Shown here piece by piece: positions 32,031 through 44,900 of a DNA stretch of 64,000 nucleotides. Where the stretch lies: positions 5,022,001 to 5,086,000 of the forward strand of contig JBHGNT010000022.1 of the NCBI GenBank assembly GCA_043228905.1, in the 5' to 3' direction. Source of the DNA: Azolla caroliniana (Eukaryota > Polypodiophyta). Position 1 is the first letter of the stretch. The number at the start of each line of letters is the position of its first letter. A program made the position numbers and the translations under genes. The notes under the pieces were generated by a model. That model was not told the DNA's origin and did no database searches. It saw nothing but the letters and a program-made list of their open reading frames with translations.

Positions 32031-32432
32031 TTTTTTTTTTTCTTATTTTTTATACTACTTTAGTATTTTTTTATCTTTTTGGCTCGCCCGAAGGCTACAA
32101 CTCACAGAATTCATGTTTTATTAGTAGTCCATCAGGGGGTGTACCAAATGTTTTATGATGAGACTCGCACCACGTTCCATCATGCAACTTGTAGACAGGC
32201 TACATTTTACCTTCTTCATCGTCAAAACCGTCATTGTTGTCACCATCTTCGTCGTCGTCACTTACGGGCACAAACTGCCCTTCACTGTCACCATCTATGT
32301 CATCGCCACTTACAGGCACAAACTACCCTTTTTAAGTACCACATGTATGTTGGTGCGGGGAGACTTGAACCTTCAACCTAGCAGTTGGAGTGTCCCCCCA
32401 TTACCATTACACCAACACATCACGGGACCAAA
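32031..32432 (-). mobile_element. SINE 1 (tRNA-derived, complete)
   Basis: 402 bp flanked by the 12 bp duplication CCAAACACTAGG (32019-32030 and 32433-32444). On the minus strand the head carries an A box TGGTGTAATGG (32414-32404) and a B box GGTTCAAGTCT (32371-32361). The body contains a roughly 48 bp segment repeated in tandem (about 32235-32335). The 3' end is A-rich, ending in at least ten A. This is the structure of a Pol III SINE copied by LINE machinery. It inserted into MULE copy 2. Confidence 0.88.
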
Positions 32433-32715
32433 CCAAACACTAGGTTTTTTTATTCTACCTTTAACTCCTCACACATCACATTGAACGTCAATTCTATAAT
32501 GCAATACATGAGTTGGTTTCTCTCTGCAACATTTACTTTGGGCAACAAGTTTTTCACCGATGATTTTTTTGTGTGAAACTGATACAACAAAAGCCAACAA
32601 TGTGTTTATGGTCATTGCCCATTTGCAACAATCCAAGATTGATGGTCTTGAGCAACCACATTAGATATGGTATTATATGATGTCCAACATTCATCAATCA
32701 CTATTGCATTTGGTC

Positions 32716-33415
32716 TCACCTTGGGCCAGACCATGAGACCTTGGGCATCCTTGCGAATATAACTCTCAAGCAAGTTTCTAATGCAATTTGATCATGGTTT
32801 GGCCCCTTATCATAACTACATATCATGTACCATAATGGGATCCCAAACTCCATGGCCTTTGGGGCAACCGCAACATATAATGGTAGCCCAAATTGGTTTG
32901 TTTTAAATGTTAAGTCAATTGCCCAAGAGTTGTTCTGCGACAACCACTCACACATTTCCAACATCCATTTATCTTGAAGTATCAAGATAAATGGTTGTCT
33001 AGCAAGAGATACTGGTTCACCGGGCAAGTAGGTTGGACATACAAGCCATCTTCCCAAGATTTCAGAGTGCATAAGCATCTTGAATCATTAATGACCAATC
33101 AACCTCTAACATGGCACTCTTGATTTTTAAGACATTTGTCATGTCATGGACCTCCTTTGGTATCATAAAGAACTGGTAACTAGCAAGTTCTAATGGACTA
33201 GCCTTGGATTTGTGATATGCCTCTTTACACATGCTCATATGTGCACTATGCCTTGCACACCCAACATTGAATAGGTCATCTTTGCAACAACTTATGACAT
33301 TTGGGTGTGCCAGCAAATGGTACACATTCGGTCTACTACCTAGTACATGACCGCTATGAGGTCCATATATTGAAATGGTCATGGTCCCTTGGTCAACCCT
33401 GTCATTTCTTTGCAC
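32716..33415 (-). pseudogene. MULE transposase copy 2, N-terminal and DDE start
   Basis: From 33415 the frame gives the V-I-S-C-C-K-D and C-K-E-A-Y-H-K-S-K-A-S-P region, broken near 33062. From 33078 it continues to W-M-L-E-M-C-E-W-L-S, N-N-S-W-A-I-D-L-T-F-K-T-N-Q-F-G-L-P-L-Y-V and G-I-P-L-W-Y-M-I. The D-x-T-F-K-T-N phrase marks the first catalytic Asp of MULE transposases. This copy preserves the core better than copy 1 but lacks the remainder. Confidence 0.72.
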
Positions 33416-33600
33416 ATCAACATGGAAGGTACACTCACATTAGGATGTGCCCTAGTGTCGTTGAGTGGAAGGGTTCACACATTGAGATATCCCAATGCAA
33501 TGACAACTATACCTAGTCACACATGTACCCTTCTGGACCCCTTTCTGAAAGCGTGTGTGATACTTGGTTTGAACATTGTTGAGTGTTTGATTAATGGGTA

Positions 33601-36600
33601 GGGCGATTGATTAGTGAGTTGGACAACTAACTACTCAACAAGCGTCTTTGATGAGTAGGGTGGTTGATTAATGAGTAGAGTTTCTTAAATTAGTAGCGTG
33701 TTTGATTCAAATGTATACCCCATATCGTGACCATATACAAAATGGTTCTTTTCATTCGTACGACTAACCCATATACATATAAAAAATGGTTTATTCATAT
33801 CCAACTTATAGATTTTGTTGATTATTCCTCCAATTCAGCCTTGACCGAATTGGGAGTCGGTCGATTTTCCGGCCTCAACCAAGTTCTTGTCGACCAATGC
33901 AGCTTATCTCTCCATCCGAAGGGACAAGTTTTCCCAATAGCTTCATATACAAATGATTGATTCATATCCAACTTATAAAGTCATACATCATACACAAAAT
34001 GGTTGTTTTCATTCATATGACTATGAAAACGGAAATCCCAAAATCCTTCGTGTCATTTTGCCATGTTTGTTCGAAGGAGATTTACGTCTTTGTGCTTGAA
34101 CTAGTTCTTTGTACTTGTACCCAAAGTGCCCATAAAAACCCACCCATTACTTATAAAAGCAACATGAAATCCACATGTACACCATACTTACAAAATCATG
34201 TGATCAAAACACTTGGATGAACTTCTCAACTAGCATCTGAAAGGACTACATCACGTAACATCCATAGTCCCACCCATTGGGTTGGCTAGGTTGGGATGTG
34301 CAAGACATGATATCGACCCTCCGTTACGATGCAATGGTCGTTTGGGGCGCTACATATCATTTGTATGCCCATCTGTGCCAAATTCTTCAATGTGCCCATT
34401 GGATCATTATTAAGTGGATCATAAAAGAGTACCTAGTGAGTCACCTTTGTAGCATCGACACCAGTTCGATTGTGTTGCATCTTCGTCCATAGCACTCAAT
34501 GCCATGAGTGTAATGTGGGTATGAAGATGTAATCGCATTCTGACACACGTCCCAGGATGTCCTCCACCTTACAACTTTGCGCATGATGTTGCACCCAAAG
34601 TGGATTGACAATGTGGAACCGCTCAAACACATCTTGGGGCATCATATGCTCTATCTACACGATGAACAGACTCATGGTCCATTTGTATGCCATTTCCCCC
34701 ACTTTTCACATTGCCCTCAAATCAAACTCAACCACAAAATCCGCAAACACAAGACTGCGACATGCTAACTAGAACCTCTAAATTGCTTGCCATTTATTTG
34801 CATTGTGTTTCGTCTTCTTGCACGTTGAAGACTTAACTGGACATTCACATCCTTTTGGGTCATGTCCCATGTTCACGTGGCATTACCAAATCTTTTGTTG
34901 ACGTTGATATGCCCTATCACCTCAACATTTTAGTTGGCATCAAAGTCCATCATATGTATCATGTTATTGGGTTTTGATAGTAATTCAAACTCCATTCAAA
35001 TTTTGGTTACTTATGAGATTTTGGTATCCAAACCTCACAATCTAGAAAGAATTTCTCAATTCTAAAACTAAATGTTTAATATCTTTGTACATTCAAGAGT
35101 TTAACATCAAATGGATGGATGATGCTTTCGAAGATGCTATGTAAGTGTAAGATGCTCTTTAAACCAATTTCCCTAACTTTCCATTGCAAGAATTCAATTG
35201 TTTAGAGAGCGGTAGTATGAATATTACCTAACATGACTTTCAAAACCACACATTAAGACATCGTTACTTCAATCAAATTGTTGGACATTAATCCACCATG
35301 TGAGCCCATAATGAGGACATCTTGATTGACAAATCCACAAAATCAACCCATAGTGAGAACATTCAAGTTATTGGATATTGATGCAAGAAGTAAAAATCCA
35401 AGAAAAAGGAATAGATTTAATCTATGGATACTAAACCTAATGCTAAGCCGAATAATATATTTGTGCTTACAATTCATAAAATGTAATGTAACAACTCTTC
35501 ATAAAATCATTTGAATGCAAATAAACTCACAAGCCTATTCATTCAAGAATTGTAGATCATTGAATTGGATATACTAATTTGCAAGAACCAATTTCAATTT
35601 TAAACAAATATTTTGAACTAGAGTGTTCGTAGGAACATGGAGAGAATCTAACAATCAATCAAAAGTTGGCTCTATTAGGAAAATGGAAGCTATTGATTGG
35701 AATTGTATGGCACTTGGGCTTGAATAAATATTATAAATATTTATATAGACGACAGACATGTTACACATCAGTACAATGCTCAAAACGAAACTTGATACAT
35801 GGAGGACCTAGAGATCAAGAAAGGAAATTGCTTTTCATGTCACATGATTGCCATCCTGCAAGACTAAAGCGCTTTAGATATGATTGTCGTCCATAAACAA
35901 GGTTAGATATGACATGAACGTTTCTATAACTCTTTACAATATTCTCCGTCATTCCAATCTTCCATGTTTATGACATCATAATCACCTCTAATGTTCAGTT
36001 CCATAAAAAATACACACAAACTCCCAAACATGGAGACAAACAAACCCTTGGATGTCAAATTTATCATGGAATTCTCACATTGACAATTCGTGAAGGTTCT
36101 AGGAGGCATAAAACATGTGTCAAACAAACCAATCCTCAATCATTAATAATCTTGAAAGAGTAGCAACACTAATCCACTTCTTGGAAAAGTCGTTTAAATG
36201 GTTGATCAAAGAGATATCATATTCAATCAGCACTAGTTGATCTAGAAGTTTTGGTAACAGTACCTTACATTGAGAATGTTAAATCAATTTCAAAATTAGA
36301 CTGTTAGCAAGGACCAGCCCGATTCTCTTACCTGGGGATACATATTGCATTGAGTAGCCCCAAGAGAGCGGCCAACTCCAACTATTGTCCATGTACAATC
36401 CGGATGCTGCTGTATTGGCTTTAAAACGACATGCTAAGAGATGTGAATGCAATGCAGAAGGCATTGCAAACCCTTTTTTGGTATAGTTAAACATTAACGT
36501 TTGAATACAAAGGATCCACATGCAATGATGGGGAGCATATAGCACGACGCTCATTACCCAGTGCATTTTACACAAAATACAAGGTTTCACAAAATTTAAA

Positions 36601-36867
36601 TGAAAGGTTTTCTTCCATGAATTCATCATTCATTCCATCAAATTTGAGCACTCTCCTACTTCATGGATTTCATCATCCAACTATGTATATATATCCGCTA
36701 TATATATATACAGGATGGAATTTGCTTTTACTCCAATGACAAGTATACAAATATGCATTAGAATGCAGTCCATTGCATTATAATAATAAGAGGAGAGAAA
36801 AAGAAACCAAGCTGCTTACTTGTAGATCAATAGAGCAAAAGCCAATAAAAATGGCTTTGAACAATTT
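33601..36867. other. No gene found; AT-rich remnant DNA
   Basis: There are short open frames on both strands, none with recognisable domains. A segment near 33725-33800 is partly repeated at 33955-34020. The part at about 33580-33700 repeats 'gattgattaatgagtag'-like text. It may contain decayed transposon DNA. Confidence 0.5.
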
Positions 36868-39800
36868 TCACAACCTTTTCAAACTCTTCTTTTTCCTCAC
36901 CTCGAGTTTCTTCTTGTCAAGAGCTGGTTTAATGGAACTTATCTCTCCTTCCCCTTTCTTTGGGTACACGTTAGAAGGACTTAAAACATGTGAGTCCACA
37001 ATGTTATGTCCTCCATCTATGTTTCCATCTCCTTTGTGCAGTATATTTCCCGAATGAGGAATGGCCTCTGACACCCGACTATCATTGGTCCCAGCATTGA
37101 TAGTTGTTGATTCCGTTATAACAACCTTGCTCTTGACTTTGGGCTTCATCGCATGTATGCTAGTCATTAATCTGGAAAAAAACTATGACAATTAATGACA
37201 TTCATTGTGTAGCTATGTCTTGTGTGTGTGTATATCTGTATCTGCTGTGTAGACATGTAAGCTATATATGGATATAATGTATGTCTACATATGTATATAC
37301 ATGTGTATGCATTTATATTTATGTCTATATATGTGGTTATCTATGTACTGTACGTATGAAGTAGGGACATTAATTAGTAAGCCAATCCCCAAGACATGGT
37401 AACAAACAATTTTACTCTAAGAATTACAGGGAAGTCTTTTTATTACCTTGCATGTTTCGCATATCCTTCATAATCTTCCATCAGCATCTTTCCAGCCTCT
37501 TCATTGAGAGCTGACTCGGGGAAAGGTTCAATAAGCAAACATCTCACTACCTGTTCAAGACATTTGAAACATAAATCCATTTAACCTATTTCTGGAGTGT
37601 AATAGGTAACAAGATATCCATTCTCCTTTTTCATCATGCTCCACCTTCTTTGGGATTTACTCACCAAGAGAACATGTCTCAATCCAAGAGTTGGTTTCCA
37701 GTCTTTCTTCAATGTATTGACGCATATTTCTCCATTTTTCGCAATGTTTGGATGAAAGATTTTAGTTATAAAGTAGCCTACATAAGAATATATATATTTA
37801 GCATTGTGCAAACAAGTAAGAAATCATGATTCACTTTCATATCTATATGGCTAAACCCATATAGATATGTAAATCTCTCATTGTTGAAAAAATCATTTCT
37901 ATTTGTAGCATGTGTGCATTCAAAACTATTGGATCACCTTACAATCTCACAAGATTACCAGTCCCATTTTGTAATGCATTTGTGAGGTGTTCCCCACAGT
38001 TAAACACAAACAATCCAAATGGTTTTGAATAACTATCACTTATAGAAACTTACATTAATAAATATACTGTGACGAGAATGGCTCTTTCTCACTAATTAAA
38101 ACCCTGGAATAAAACTAGTTGATAATGATTGTTGATGTTTTAGAAAAGAAACTCACAAAATAGAACATTACCTTTCGGAGGTGTGAGAGGAAAATCTTGG
38201 CTAAGTATCAGCTTCATACGAAAGACTCCGCCCTCATATGGTGTTCCAACTACGTTTCAAAATCAAAACTTCAGAAAATTACTTTATCTCATCAAATTAA
38301 TGAAGAATGTGATACCAGAGCCTAACCAGTTGTCAATCAATTAATGACAATTTACTTCATTCCTTTCAAAGGAATGAAACTGATAGCGATGACCAAACAG
38401 TTCAAGCACAATTTATGACACTGAAATCCCAGAAATAAACTTATGACAATTTACTTCATACCTTTGAGAGGAAGAAAGTGATAGCAATGCTGAAATAAAT
38501 CGAGCACAATTGATGGCCGCAAAATCCATCAATCAAAAAATATGTAATTTTACTTCATAAATGTTATAGGAAGAAAGTGATAGCAATGCCCAATATATAT
38601 AACCCATAGCAACATTGACAAACGAATACATAAAATTAGAAAGAAGAAAGAGAAAATTATGAATTCATGAATTCAAAGGTTGAAAGTGATAGAAATGAGC
38701 TCACATGGACCCTCAATATCTGCGAAAATCATCGAGAAGTTATCATCGTTAACTAGGACTCGAATGTCATCAGGAGGGCTCTCATCGAGGCTTTTCAGCT
38801 CTCGTGCTAATTCCTTGATGACTCTTGGCGGAAGGTTCTCGTTTGTTGCCTACATAACCCCAGAAAATAAACATTGTGTTGAATATTCTCATGCAATTTT
38901 GAATGAACACATGGTTAAAAGTGATCAATGATGCTTGAGAGGGGGTAATTTTAAATGCCATTATGATATTAGCCATTTTAGAGGAATGTGATACAGGCTC
39001 ATGGAAAGTTATATGTCTTACAGAATGCTCACATAAACATACTTTTTACCAAAGATTTAATGGCAATATTAAACTCTAAATCTTGAGGTTAATGAATGAA
39101 GGATACGACAATATCAACTATACTAAAGCAAGCTGAAATATAAACTTACACATTGTTCTTTCTTAGTATTGAATGACCATATGAGACATATGAAATCTAG
39201 ATCAAAGTCAACTAAATCTTGCCAGGTTTTTTTCATTGTTTTCTCAGGGATGAATGACATATTAAACATAATAAAGGTAGCTCAAATATTTTGTTCTGGG
39301 GCATATATGGCATAGGAAGAAAGAGAAGACTGTCATAAATGCATACACATGTAGTTCCTATGAAAACGATAAGTCAATAATAAAATATCCACAAAAATAG
39401 AAATTTGGGGTTTGTTCTGTATTCTTTCTCAGGAATGAATGACAGCAAGAGACAAACAAGAACTGGCTCAAATTTCTAAATCTAGAGGTGTCTTTCATTG
39501 TTTTCTCACTAACGAATGACCATATGAAGCATCATAAAACTAGCTAAGATGCCTAAACCTAATGGCTTTTTAGGACTGAAAGACCATATGAAACATCTCG
39601 AGACTTTTAGAACTATTCCCAAATCTGACATTCTTTCTTTCTCGACACTGGATGAGCCTATAAGACATACAAAAACAAGCTCGAATGACTGAATCTAGAG
39701 TTAAATTTCGATTGACCACATCATGATTACTACCTTAGAAGACCCACGTCAAGAACAGTACGATCCATATGAACGAAACTAAACGCCATGCTAATGACAG

Positions 39801-39870
39801 TGATGTTAAAAACAATCCACGATGAAAGAAAACGGTAGATCGATCCAATATACAACATTGAACATACCAT
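36868..39870 (-). CDS. UBC22: UBC22-type ubiquitin-conjugating enzyme E2, six exons, exon 5 frameshift
   Basis: E2 enzyme carrying ubiquitin from E1 to substrates. Exons on the minus strand: 39870-39868 (ATG only), 38849-38705, 38249-38172, 37777-37665, 37551-37447, 37171-36868. All introns are GT-AG. Residues 2-50 start [11 protein letters not shown] is at about 84-86 and the catalytic Cys94 in [12 protein letters not shown]. The unique C-terminal tail ends [11 protein letters not shown], the hallmark of plant UBC22/human UBE2S-like E2s that build K11 chains. The assembled coding length is 748 bases, one too many. Exon 5 has an AAA run (plus strand TTT at 37500-37502) where AA is needed after N-E, so the frame is lost near residue 130. 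This is either a sequencing error in a homopolymer or a real null allele; the rest looks under selection. Confidence 0.88.
39130..39700. repeat. Degenerate repeats in E2 intron 1
   Basis: At least five loose copies of a motif like 'gaatgaccatatgaaacat...aactagctcaaat..ctaaatctagag', spaced about 60-110 bp apart within the first intron (38850-39867). Confidence 0.6.
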
Positions 39871-40350
39871 GGATAAAGAAGGAGAAGAAAAGGAAGAAGA
39901 AGATCGTTTGTTGGGCTGTTGTTAAGGAAGATAGAAGCTTTATCTCTGTGGTGAAAGAAGGCGGTTCTATGAAGGAGAGGCCATGGCGCCCTTGGGGGAG
40001 TAGCAGAAAGCATTCATTCACAGTCAGGAGAGAGGGGAGGAGAATCTGGGACCTGGGTTTTGTCCAGCTTCGCAGAAGACGAGGTGGGCTGTGCTCAGAA
40101 AAAGCTAAAAGCGGTGGTGGTCTATGATTGATGAATGATGAATGAGAGACTCAGAGTCTCTCTGTCTTCAGAGACAGACAGAGAATGAAATGAAATGCAA
40201 ATGAATTTACATGTAGCCGTTTCCAGTGTCCACAACACACACACATATACATACATAATGAGAAGAAGAAAGAAAGAAAGAAAGACCTTCCTTTCTTGGC
40301 AATCACTTCACATTTTCTTCCTTCTTAGTAGTAGTGTAGTTTACCTGAGG
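39871..40350 (-). promoter_or_regulatory. E2 gene 5' leader and promoter region
   Basis: Upstream of the E2 start codon on the minus strand. The leader is rich in TTCTTC on the coding strand (39871-39905). A short CA run and GAAA run lie at 40228-40286. The plus-strand frame at 39822-40127 is judged a shadow. No TATA box was fixed. Confidence 0.4.
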
Positions 40351-40365
40351 AAAAGAAGAGGAACA

Positions 40366-40550
40366 ACCTAGATGGATGTAGCTCAGTTGGTAAGGTTGCC
40401 CAATGGAGACCAAGTGGTCACGGGTTCAACCCCTAGATTCCACAATGGCATCTAGTGAAATAGAGATATATATGAAGTATATATATAATAGAGAGGTGAG
40501 GAAATTGGGTTTCGACTTACCACTAGGGTATAAGCTAATTACGAAAAATA
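40366..40550 (+). mobile_element. SINE 2 (tRNA-derived, 185 bp, complete)
   Basis: It is flanked by the 15 bp duplication AAAAGAAGAGGAACA (40351-40365 and 40551-40565). The A box is TAGCTCAGTTGG at 40379-40390 and the B box GGTTCAACCCC at 40423-40433. A short body with an AT-rich stretch and an A-rich 3' end (ACGAAAAAT) follows. It lies just upstream of the E2 gene, in opposite orientation. It is not a functional tRNA gene, since there is no acceptor stem. Confidence 0.9.
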
Positions 40551-40565
40551 AAAAGAAGAGGAACA

Positions 40566-43384
40566 GGAACAGGAGAGAAAGCATCCTCGCCTCGCCCTGA
40601 GCCAAAGCCAAAGGCCGGGAAAAAAAGAAGTGTGAAAGGGCCGAAGGCCGAAATCATTATGCATTGCCAAATTATTTAGATTTTAATGTAAATAGATAAT
40701 AGTAGATCCGGAACTATGTGTCTAATGCTTCCATGCTTTCCTATAAAAAAGGGGCATGTTCATTACAAGAACCATGCTTAGTAGAAAGATATTTATTGAA
40801 TGTATAGTGTCGGTGTTGTATCTGTGTTTGTGTTGTACTTTGATTCTACAGAAAACGTTCTGTGTTGTTTCTAGTCGATTCAACCATTGACCTGCCTACT
40901 GTGTTACAAAGGAGTAACAATCCCTATGATTGCTTTGCTACAAAGAGTCGGTCGTATTTGGTTTGATGATGCCTTTCGGCTCACCTGACCTTGCCTACAT
41001 TGTGCTTTTAACACGGTTCTCGGCGAGGCATCAACTCCCTACGTGTCATCGATGCCTCAAATGTTATGAATCACTCCTTTCTAAATTGTTGTCCCCTGGC
41101 ATCGTTTGCAATTGGAATTGTGCTAAATGTGAAACCGTCTTTTATGCTTTTGGATTCTACCCAAACATGGATGGGTTGATTGATGCATTGTTTCTAACTT
41201 CAAGTTTAGCATAGGAAGGATGGGTTTGATCTCTCTCTCTCTCCCTCCCTCCCTCCCTCTTATGGCCTCATCTTTTGAGTTTGCCCTTTTCACATTGTTG
41301 CAGTCTCACTGGGTTGGCGAATGTAGCATTTGTTCGTAATTGAGAAGATGTACCCTCTACATCCACTCGTATATGTTGTTCAATTGTTTGTGGAGCTATT
41401 AGTAGGTCGATTCACACAATAGCATATATTAGTTGAAGAAACATGCTTGTTCAATCTGAACTCTTGCACATAAAAAGGATTTAGGTAGAAAAATGAATGA
41501 AACTTTTAACCTCTTGTCATATCATTTTTGTGTCCAGGCAACACTCATAATAGGAAACCCCTACTTGGTGGAAATATTGTCACTCTTTGTTGTGATTGGT
41601 TGTTTCAAGTTAGAGAGATTATTGGATGAGCTAATAGATTTAAAGTACATGATATGATGCCAGCATGCCATACTCCCAACTGCATGAAGGTGCATGATAT
41701 GCAATATCCAGCTATGACTATGATGCTTAAGTACATAAGGATCTTGGCCCTCAAAATTGTGGAGACCCTTTTTGAACAATTAGTTTTTGTCTTCCCTTGA
41801 TGTTGAAACGCAAACTAGGTGTGAAAGAGATTAAACCATAAAATAAGATAACACATTAGATTTCAACATTTGTGTGAGAAGTAGACAACCAAAGAGTGTG
41901 ACCAAGCATATACTAAACCATTTGAGATTGTGATTGAAAATAACATACTTTGAAATTCAAGGATGTGTCCCTTTATTATCCATTCAAAACGTCATCTTTG
42001 TAGTTCGTAAAAGTTAATCATATATAACATTTTGATTCTCTATTTGCAATTCAGTTGTTATTCTTGAGAGTAGAATCTAATGAAAGCAGCACCACACCAA
42101 GAAAACCATTTTCTTCGATGTCACAAGAATGATTAAACTTGTGTACATTTGTAACATTTTTACTAAAGGGAATGTTTACCTGACATACCAAATAATCAGT
42201 CAGTTGAAGGACCAACTATGCGTTTTAAGCCATTAGAATTTAGGCCCCATTCAAACATTTCCACCTCTCTATTTTTGTGGCCATTTCATGAACATGATCA
42301 GATATGCACATGCACTCTCTATCTTAGGTTCGAATCAAGAGGTCTAATAAAACCATTTACCCTGGATGCCTAGTTGGAAATTGTCAACATAAATAACACT
42401 TGTTAGACCATTCATGAGATGTTGTATACACTCTCTTTTCAATGCATATAATTTTGTGTCACTTTCCAATTTTCACAAATCTTGATGTTAATATATATGT
42501 ATGTTCAAGTGCATATCCACTTGTTTGTAAACCGAGAAGGTGTGCATGAATGCAAATGTGAATGTATACATGTGTGTATATGCATGTGTAATTGCATGTC
42601 TATGAGTTCAGGCACACATGTATCCATGTGTATAGTTTTTGAGGAGTCGTACCAACATTATTTAAGACATAATTTAGGCCATGTAGTGTTGATATTGGTG
42701 TCTTTGAGAGTTAATTGTAGCTTAGCGTGACAACATAGGCATAAGGACAATGTACGTTGTAAACATACCACCGTTATTTGATGATAATATTACTCACAAG
42801 AATATCAAGGAACATATAGACACTAATGATAGTTAACAATACTTACGAACCCCTTAATTAATTTCATGGTAGAGAGTGATATACTTAAGAATGGGCAAAA
42901 GTCTTAGTCACGGAGAGATAATACACTTAGGGTTGCTTCACAATTACCACCACATTTCTAGAGCTAAATTGTAGGTTTTATATGTTCTTGAGGGAGTTGC
43001 TTATAAACTTTGCTTGCCCATCTTTAAAGTAATTATTTGCCTCTTCCCTAAGCAAATATGGGTTGATAAACTGAATATACACATTGCAAACCAATGGGAG
43101 GACAAAAAGATAACATGTACTTTAATCATATACAATACATATATATAGCTCTCTTCCCAAGGGATGCGACTTTGCGAATATGTATACAAAAGAATCCAAT
43201 GAAGTAAGAGTTAAAAGACATGTAACTTTTATTCAAATAAACATAAAAAACGTTACAAGCCTTGTTTAATATGTGATATTGAAATTGCATTTTTAATCAC
43301 ATCAAATGCTCTAATAGAGAGAAATTCATATATCCCTTCTCTATCGTCAGTTTTACATGTTCTCCATTATGCGAACAAGCAAGG
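40566..43384. other. No gene found
   Basis: AT-rich intergenic DNA. A CT/CCCT microsatellite lies at about 41230-41262 and a TGTA/TGCA-rich patch at about 42490-42620. A lone B-box-like GGTTCGAATCA occurs at about 42328-42338 without a convincing A box. Short open frames have no recognisable domains. Confidence 0.5.
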
Positions 43385-44160
43385 GTTACATATTAAAGTG
43401 GAATTTTAAAAATCCAACCGACATAGTTTGAGTTGGGTTACTTGGAACATTATTGATGGGAACCGCACTAGGAGTGATTGCACTGTTGTTAGAGAAGAAG
43501 TCCCCTGTACTAGATAACTTTGATACCTTTATCAACGAATTCCAATGTAGTTTTGGTGATACAGATAATGTAAGAACATTGATAAACAAGATCCAAAGAT
43601 TGTGTCAAGGAGATTGGCTTGCCTTAGCTTATGCAACAATTTTTCGTCTTCTTGCTTTGTGATATCCCTTGGGATGAAGCTACATTAATGGACTTATTCC
43701 GAAATGGTTTGTATAATGATGTTAAATACTTGCTTTCGACATTTCACGATGAACCTAAATAATTGATAGAAGCTATTAGTAATATAGCTCGATGTGACAA
43801 TCGTTTGTTTGAGCAACAGTTTGAGTGCCACCAAATGTCGACATGCCTTAAATTTGAGCAGACATATGCATTAGCATTAGCCTCACCAACTTTAGGACCA
43901 ATGCAAGTTCCCAATCCTATTTATTTTGGTGGGCTTAGTCCAAAGGTGATTGATGCAACACGTCCCTGAGGACCGAGGTCCTTTGTCTGAAGCAGAGAAA
44001 CAAAGATGTCGAGCAAATTGACTCTACATGTATTGTGGTGGTCCAGGACATATGGCAATACATTGTCCACATAGACCAAAGAGACAATTAAATAAAGTAA
44101 GTATTGTTGAGAATTTAGATTGGTTGAAGTCAATGAACCAAGAACTCTTGTGAGCAGCCC
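43385..44160 (+). pseudogene. Gypsy-type gag relic
   Basis: Fragments in changing frames read as a Ty3/gypsy capsid: F-I-N-E-F-Q-C-S-F-G-D and L-I-N-K-I-Q-R-L-C-Q-G-D (43480-43610), then C-D-I-P-W-D-E-A-T-L-M-D-L-F-R-N-G-L, and L-S-E-A-E-K-Q-R-C-R. A damaged zinc knuckle (Y-C-G-G-P-G-H-M-A-I-H-C-P, about 44020-44070) has the first Cys changed to Tyr. Stops lie between the pieces. No LTRs were found. It resembles the RT fragment at 58798-59278 in being classic Ty3-like, but the two need not be related. Confidence 0.7.
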
Positions 44161-44374
44161 TTAGTCCAAAGGTTTTGATGTTCTTAAGCCAGTTGGATGA
44201 CCTATTAAACAAATAAGTCCAGCCCAAAATCAGAACCATTTGGTTGGACAAACCAAAGCATATAGAAGTTGTTGCGAGCACGAGTAAGTTCCATTTCGTC
44301 GAACCAACTTAGTAAAATTTTCGTAGCACAACTTCAACCCGGGATGTCATCAAGTTATTGCACCTGTGATCTAT

Positions 44375-44728
<354 letters not shown>

Positions 44729-44900
44729 GGGGGTCGGGTGCTTATGAATGTTTTTCCATAGAATCAAATCACACAATCACTTTTGTTGCAGATTCATGAA
44801 CATGCAGTCTTAGAAGGTTCCATCATCCATGGAGATCTTCTCTTCACCTTGTTTTGTGTAGAAGCAGAAGAAGAAGAAAAAGAAGAAGAAGAAGAAGAAG

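Larger units (their letters stand above)
31780..33600 (-). mobile_element. MULE/FAR1-like element, copy 2 (truncated)
   Basis: Similar to copy 1 over its N-terminal and core region. It is cut at the left by the Copia C LTR, so the SWIM and C-terminal parts are absent. A segment of about 120 bp is tandemly duplicated (about 31895-32018 and 32433-32515), and SINE 1 sits at the junction. The right side fades out in short repeats at about 33580-33700. Confidence 0.65.

Noticed and set aside
36279-36629. 116-codon minus-strand frame
   Set aside because: No domain, no homologue recognised, no splice or promoter context.
39822-40127. 101-codon plus-strand frame over the E2 leader
   Set aside because: Antisense to the E2 5' leader, with low-complexity Lys/Glu from GAA runs.
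40366-40440. Functional tRNA gene
   Set aside because: A and B boxes are present but no acceptor stem can form, and flanking target duplications with an A-rich end show a SINE.
42318-42345. Isolated B-box-like GGTTCGAATCA
   Set aside because: No convincing A box at the right distance and no target duplication or tail, so not called a SINE.
42482-42730. 82-codon Cys/His/Met-rich frame
   Set aside because: Generated by TGTA/TGCA-rich DNA; no family resemblance.
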